From positions 1 through 64,000 of the forward strand of contig CAVZQP010000004.1 in the NCBI GenBank assembly GCA_963777485.1: a stretch of DNA of 64,000 nucleotides, given 5' to 3'. The translations under genes and the position numbers were made by a program. Source of the DNA: Bog-473 sp963777485 (GTDB lineage Bacteria; Actinomycetota; Acidimicrobiia; Acidimicrobiales; RAAP-2). Shown piece after piece: positions 61,304 to 64,000 of this stretch; the stretch's first letter is position 1; the number at the start of each line of letters is the position of its first letter. The notes beneath the pieces were generated by a model. The model was not told the origin of the DNA and made no database searches. It worked only from the letters and a program-made list of their open reading frames with translations.

Positions 61304-63118
61304 GGGACTGACGGCCTGGGGGCCGCTGGGCCCGGAGAAGCCGCCGTCCGCGGCCGGATGGTTCACGTCGGCCGGTGCGAGCGGTGAGGGCGTCGGTGCG
61401 GCGTCAGGCGCCGGGCTGGGCACCGCTCGCAACGTGCGGCGTACGGGCGGCTGGGCCGCCTCGGCCTCGGCGCGCGTCTCCTCCATCAGATCCAGGAGGT
61501 CGCGCCAGGCCCGGCCGCCGACGCGGGACGCGTGCTTGGGGAGCCGGCGGAGGTAGCGGTCGACGTCGCGCCGGTGGCGCTCGGCGACACCACCCATGAC
61601 GAAGACGGTGGCGGCGGGCAATGCGGTGTCGCCCGTCGCCATCTCGGCCAGGCGAAGCGATGCCACCTCGGCGTCCTGCATCAGCCCGAGCTCGTCCTGG
61701 ACCGCCGTCAGCTGGCGGACATAGCGCGTCGTCTGCCCCGTGTAGACCTCCGACGCGAACTCGAGGGAGTAACGGAGCCGCTTGCAGCGGATGCGCAGGC
61801 GGTGGAAGTCGCCGACGACGCCGGTGCGCTTCGCCTTCTTGGCCGCCTTGGCCACCTTGTCGTGACGCGCCACCACGAGCTCGAGCAGGCCGATGACGGC
61901 GGGGGTCCGGGTGGCCACCGAACGGCGGGCTGGACCTTGCTGTGCCATGGCGGCGAGGCCCTTCGCAAGCCGCTCCCAGCGCACGGAGTCGAGCCCGCCG
62001 AGCAGCGCGGCGCGGGCCGCCTCGCGTTCGTTGTGGAGCAGCTCCGAGAGGTCGGCGAGCGGGTCGTGCCCGTCGTCGTCACCCGAGACGTCGGCGCGCC
62101 AGGCGGCGGTCTCCGCGTCCATGTCGGCCAGCCCGGCCAGCTGGACGTCGAGGTCACGGACGGCGCCGAGGAGCCGGCCGATCCATCCGAGCTCGTCGTG
62201 GAAGACCTGGGCCCGCACGGGCAGCACGGCCGCGAAGAGTGACAGCGCGGCACGGAGGCGCCGGGTCGCGACGCGCATGTCGTGCAACTCCTCGGGATCC
62301 TCGCCCAGACGCGTCCCCGGCTCCTTGGCGCGCAGGACGGCCAGCTGGCGCCGCATCACCGCGAACGCGAGCTCGCCCATCGTCGACGCCGGCGTGACGG
62401 CGGTGGACCCAAGATCGGGCGAGCCCGGGATCTCCATACCGACGGCCAACAGGCCGGCCTCGAACTTGGAGAGGTGCGCCGGCTGCAACCCGCACGAGGC
62501 GCGCAGTTGCTGCACGATCGGTTCGAGGGCCTCGATCCATTCGGGCTGCACCTCGACCTCGACCCGCCGCAACTGCATCGGGCGCTGTCCGCCGCCCACG
62601 ACGATGACCGTCTCGTCGAGCGCGACCTCGGCCACGTCGACACCGCCGACGCGCAACGCAAACGGCCGGCGGCGGGTGCGGACCTGGAGCACCTCGCGCA
62701 GCGGGCGCGTGCCTGCGATGGCGTGAAGCCGGCGGCCGACAGGACCTTCGGGCCCGAGGTCGCCGATGCCGCCCGGTGGCATGACCTCGGTCACCTCGAG
62801 CCGCCGGCGCAGCCCGTCCCCTTGCGCGGGGTGCATGTCCTTCATGGTCACCTCGACCTGGCGGCCGCGGTGGCGCGAGCGCGTGACGAACCCGGCGCGC
62901 GCCACGCGCCAGTCGTCGGTGTCGAGGTAGGAGTCGACGAGCCGCCGGGGCGTCTGCGCCAGCGCGGTCACCGTGCCGCCCCCGTCGGTCTCGACGGCGA
63001 GTGTCGGCAGGGTGGCGAGCCAGCGCTCCACCGGACGCAGGTCGAGGGCGTCGAATTGCCACTCGACTTCGACGGGATCGGTATCCCCCGGTGTCCCTTC
63101 GACCCTGGTCTCCGACAT
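61286..63118 (-). CDS. CYTH-CHAD domain protein
   Basis: 610 residues from ATG 63118. The N-terminal CYTH (triphosphate tunnel) domain carries VEVEWQFDALD at the start (ExExK-like, with the Lys replaced by Gln/Trp), RVARAGFVTRSRHRG and VEVTMKDM. The CHAD domain (about 255-530) has HDMRVATRRLRAALSLFAAV, RLRIRCKRLRYSLEFASEVY and VQDELGLMQDAEVASLRLAE. CHAD binds polyphosphate with its many conserved His, Arg and Lys residues. The loss of the family's ExExK motif suggests a binding rather than a catalytic CYTH. Divergent from a MutT-like NUDIX gene. Confidence 0.93.
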   Translation of the reverse strand: MSETRVEGTPGDTDPVEVEWQFDALDLRPVERWLATLPTLAVETDGGGTVTALAQTPRRLVDSYLDTDDWRVARAGFVTRSRHRGRQVEVTMKDMHPAQGDGLRRRLEVTEVMPPGGIGDLGPEGPVGRRLHAIAGTRPLREVLQVRTRRRPFALRVGGVDVAEVALDETVIVVGGGQRPMQLRRVEVEVQPEWIEALEPIVQQLRASCGLQPAHLSKFEAGLLAVGMEIPGSPDLGSTAVTPASTMGELAFAVMRRQLAVLRAKEPGTRLGEDPEELHDMRVATRRLRAALSLFAAVLPVRAQVFHDELGWIGRLLGAVRDLDVQLAGLADMDAETAAWRADVSGDDDGHDPLADLSELLHNEREAARAALLGGLDSVRWERLAKGLAAMAQQGPARRSVATRTPAVIGLLELVVARHDKVAKAAKKAKRTGVVGDFHRLRIRCKRLRYSLEFASEVYTGQTTRYVRQLTAVQDELGLMQDAEVASLRLAEMATGDTALPAATVFVMGGVAERHRRDVDRYLRRLPKHASRVGGRAWRDLLDLMEETRAEAEAAQPPVRRTLRAVPSPAPDAAPTPSPLAPADVNHPAADGGFSGPSGPQAVSPSGQRE

Positions 63119-63210
63119 CCGGACCAGGCTACTGCGGGGCCCGTCGACCGCTCCGTGGCGCGTTCGAATGCCGCGAATTCCACGCTCGGTCCCGGTAGCC
63201 TGCGCACTGC

Positions 63211-63663
63211 GTGGCGCGACGAGTGATGACCGCGGAGCTCCCTTCATCGGCAGAGGTCGTACAAGCGGCCGGTGGGTTGGTCGTTCGGCGACACCAGGGA
63301 GCCCTCGAGATCGCCGTGGTGCACCGGCCCGTCCACCAGGACTGGTCCTTCCCCAAGGGCAAGCTCGAGGAGGGTGAGACCTTCGAAGGGGCCGCCCTCC
63401 GTGAGGTCGAAGAGGAGACCGGCTTGGCCTGCCGCCTGCTCCGTTTCATCGGCCACACGGACTACGTCGACCGCAAGGGACGGCCCAAGGCGGTGGCCTA
63501 TTGGGTCATGGCTGCCCAATCCGGCTCCTTCGCCCAGAATGCCGAGGTAGACGAAATGCGCTGGGTCACCCTGGACGAGGCCTCCCGCCTCCTGTCCTAC
63601 CCCCGGGACCGGGAGTTGGTGGCCGTTCTCATGGCCGCTGACCAGGTCGAACCCTTGGTCTGA
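63211..63663 (+). CDS. MutT/NUDIX hydrolase
   Basis: 150 residues from GTG 63211. Nudix box in GKLEEGETFEGAALREVEEE with TGL (GX5EX7REVXEEXG), preceded by HQDWSFPKG as in MutT1/diadenosine-type hydrolases. It lacks the C-terminal histidine phosphatase domain of mycobacterial MutT1. It diverges from the CYTH-CHAD gene, a pair seen in other actinobacteria and possibly linked to polyphosphate/nucleotide balance. Confidence 0.93.
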   Translation: MARRVMTAELPSSAEVVQAAGGLVVRRHQGALEIAVVHRPVHQDWSFPKGKLEEGETFEGAALREVEEETGLACRLLRFIGHTDYVDRKGRPKAVAYWVMAAQSGSFAQNAEVDEMRWVTLDEASRLLSYPRDRELVAVLMAADQVEPLV

Positions 63664-63918
63664 CCCGTGCTCAGGTTTTTCTGAATTTTTTGGTTTGGAG
63701 GCCTGACAATCGGGAATAATGGGGCGTAGCGATCTACCGCCTGATCGCACTGCCGGCGTGCGTGCCCCAGTCGAGAGCTCCAGGACCTATCGCCAAGGGC
63801 CCTGTGACAGCGCTTTGACGTCAATCGACTGGGGCACCGTCGGCGCTTTTCGTTTCGCGTCAGACTCGTCTGTTTTCGCTGCTCGAGAACCGTTTGGGGC
63901 CCGGCGGGCGCAAGTGTC
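63664..63918. other. Intergenic region with structured segment
   Basis: T-rich runs at about 63675-63695 after the NUDIX stop, an AT-rich GAATAAT at 63714-63720, then the long stem described separately. No supported gene. Confidence 0.45.
63752..63844 (+). ncRNA. Candidate structured RNA or bidirectional terminator
   Basis: GCCGGCG (63752-63758) and GTGCCCCAGTCGA (63762-63774) pair with TCGACTGGGGCAC (63825-63837) and CGTCGGC (63838-63844), a stem of about 20 pairs with a 3-base bulge and a 50-base loop holding a weaker CAGG-CC/GG-CCTG hairpin. GCTTTT follows at 63845. Could be a small RNA with terminator, or the 3' end of the ADH transcript from the other strand. No known family recognised. 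Confidence 0.4.
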
Positions 63919-64000
63919 TCAGCAAACCAGCACGGCAGCTCCGACGACCCGGTCGTGGGCGAGATCGCGCAACGCCTCGTCGGCGCGGTCCATCGGATAG
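63919..64000 (-). CDS. C-terminal end of a zinc-dependent alcohol dehydrogenase (cut by window edge)
   Basis: Reading minus from the window end, the frame encodes YPMDRADEALRDLAHDRVVG with AAVLVC and TGA at 63921-63919. YPxDRAxEALxxLxxxxxxGxAVL is the standard C-terminus of MDR zinc alcohol dehydrogenases. Only 26 residues are inside the window, so the substrate cannot be discussed. Confidence 0.75.
   Translation of the reverse strand, partial: YPMDRADEALRDLAHDRVVGAAVLVC

Noticed and set aside
63719..64000. Plus-strand open frame at the right end (93 codons)
   Set aside because: It runs through the long stem-loop and opposite the ADH C-terminus, with no domain or ribosome site.

Overview
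This 64 kb window is high-GC DNA from an actinobacterium, most likely an Acidimicrobiia-type lineage. The signs are many GTG starts, dense ATGA/GTGA overlaps, glucosyl-3-phosphoglycerate and trehalose synthesis genes, an actinobacterial CysO-like sulfur carrier, CIRCE-controlled GroEL, and a secreted protein with GYW-type repeats common in Acidimicrobiia. It reads as an ordinary chromosome with one small accessory patch at about 6.3-7.9 kb. Lineage is inferred from gene content only.

Left end (1-6.3 kb): a module for copper and cytochrome-oxidase assembly. A DoxX-like/SCO1 fusion, a lipoprotein, CtaG and a zinc-finger anti-sigma factor lie on the minus strand, and an ECF sigma factor diverges from them. 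An M56 metallopeptidase with several frameshifts lies beside it, and CtaG carries one frameshift. From 6.3 to 7.9 kb there are micro-ORFs, an excisionase-like HTH protein and an orphan 5' half of a tRNA-Thr, which look like the scar of an integrated element.

8-19 kb: LytR_C protein, otsB facing otsA-gpgS (compatible solutes), then a SAM-I riboswitch, threonine-synthase-family gene, CysO-like sulfur carrier and a CIRCE/GroEL unit. Coproheme decarboxylase, LarE and a NIL-domain protein follow, then a NUDIX/GNAT pair. The riboswitch-thrC-cysO unit is the most intriguing part of the window, because it puts a threonine-synthase-like enzyme and a protein-thiocarboxylate carrier under sulfur/methionine control.

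18-35 kb: TetR with a palindromic operator and SRPBCC/MBL genes, two DHA2 transporters, an amidase, a GYW-repeat secreted protein, a WYL regulator, a FrnE-like DsbA protein, larB-larC overlapping a PLP decarboxylase, prephenate dehydratase, and an amidohydrolase with two VOC proteins. Together with LarE this gives all three nickel-pincer cofactor enzymes, but no LarA client is present.

35-46.5 kb: an ECF42 operon (RibD-C/DHFR-like protein, DGPF/YCII protein, ECF42 sigma, 5'-3' exonuclease) with a matching promoter, a GH43-like membrane-anchored protein with a paralogous helical partner, a DUF6159-like membrane protein, tRNA-Ser(TGA), TypA/BipA and a degenerate PD-(D/E)XK-like pair.

46.6-64 kb: patatin and methyltransferase, a full-length Lhr helicase followed by 5-oxoprolinase pxpA and a fused pxpBC, a TSUP permease, a three-gene sortase/surface-protein cluster, an EthD protein, a CYTH-CHAD protein diverging from a NUDIX hydrolase, a structured non-coding segment, and the 3' end of a zinc alcohol dehydrogenase at the right edge.
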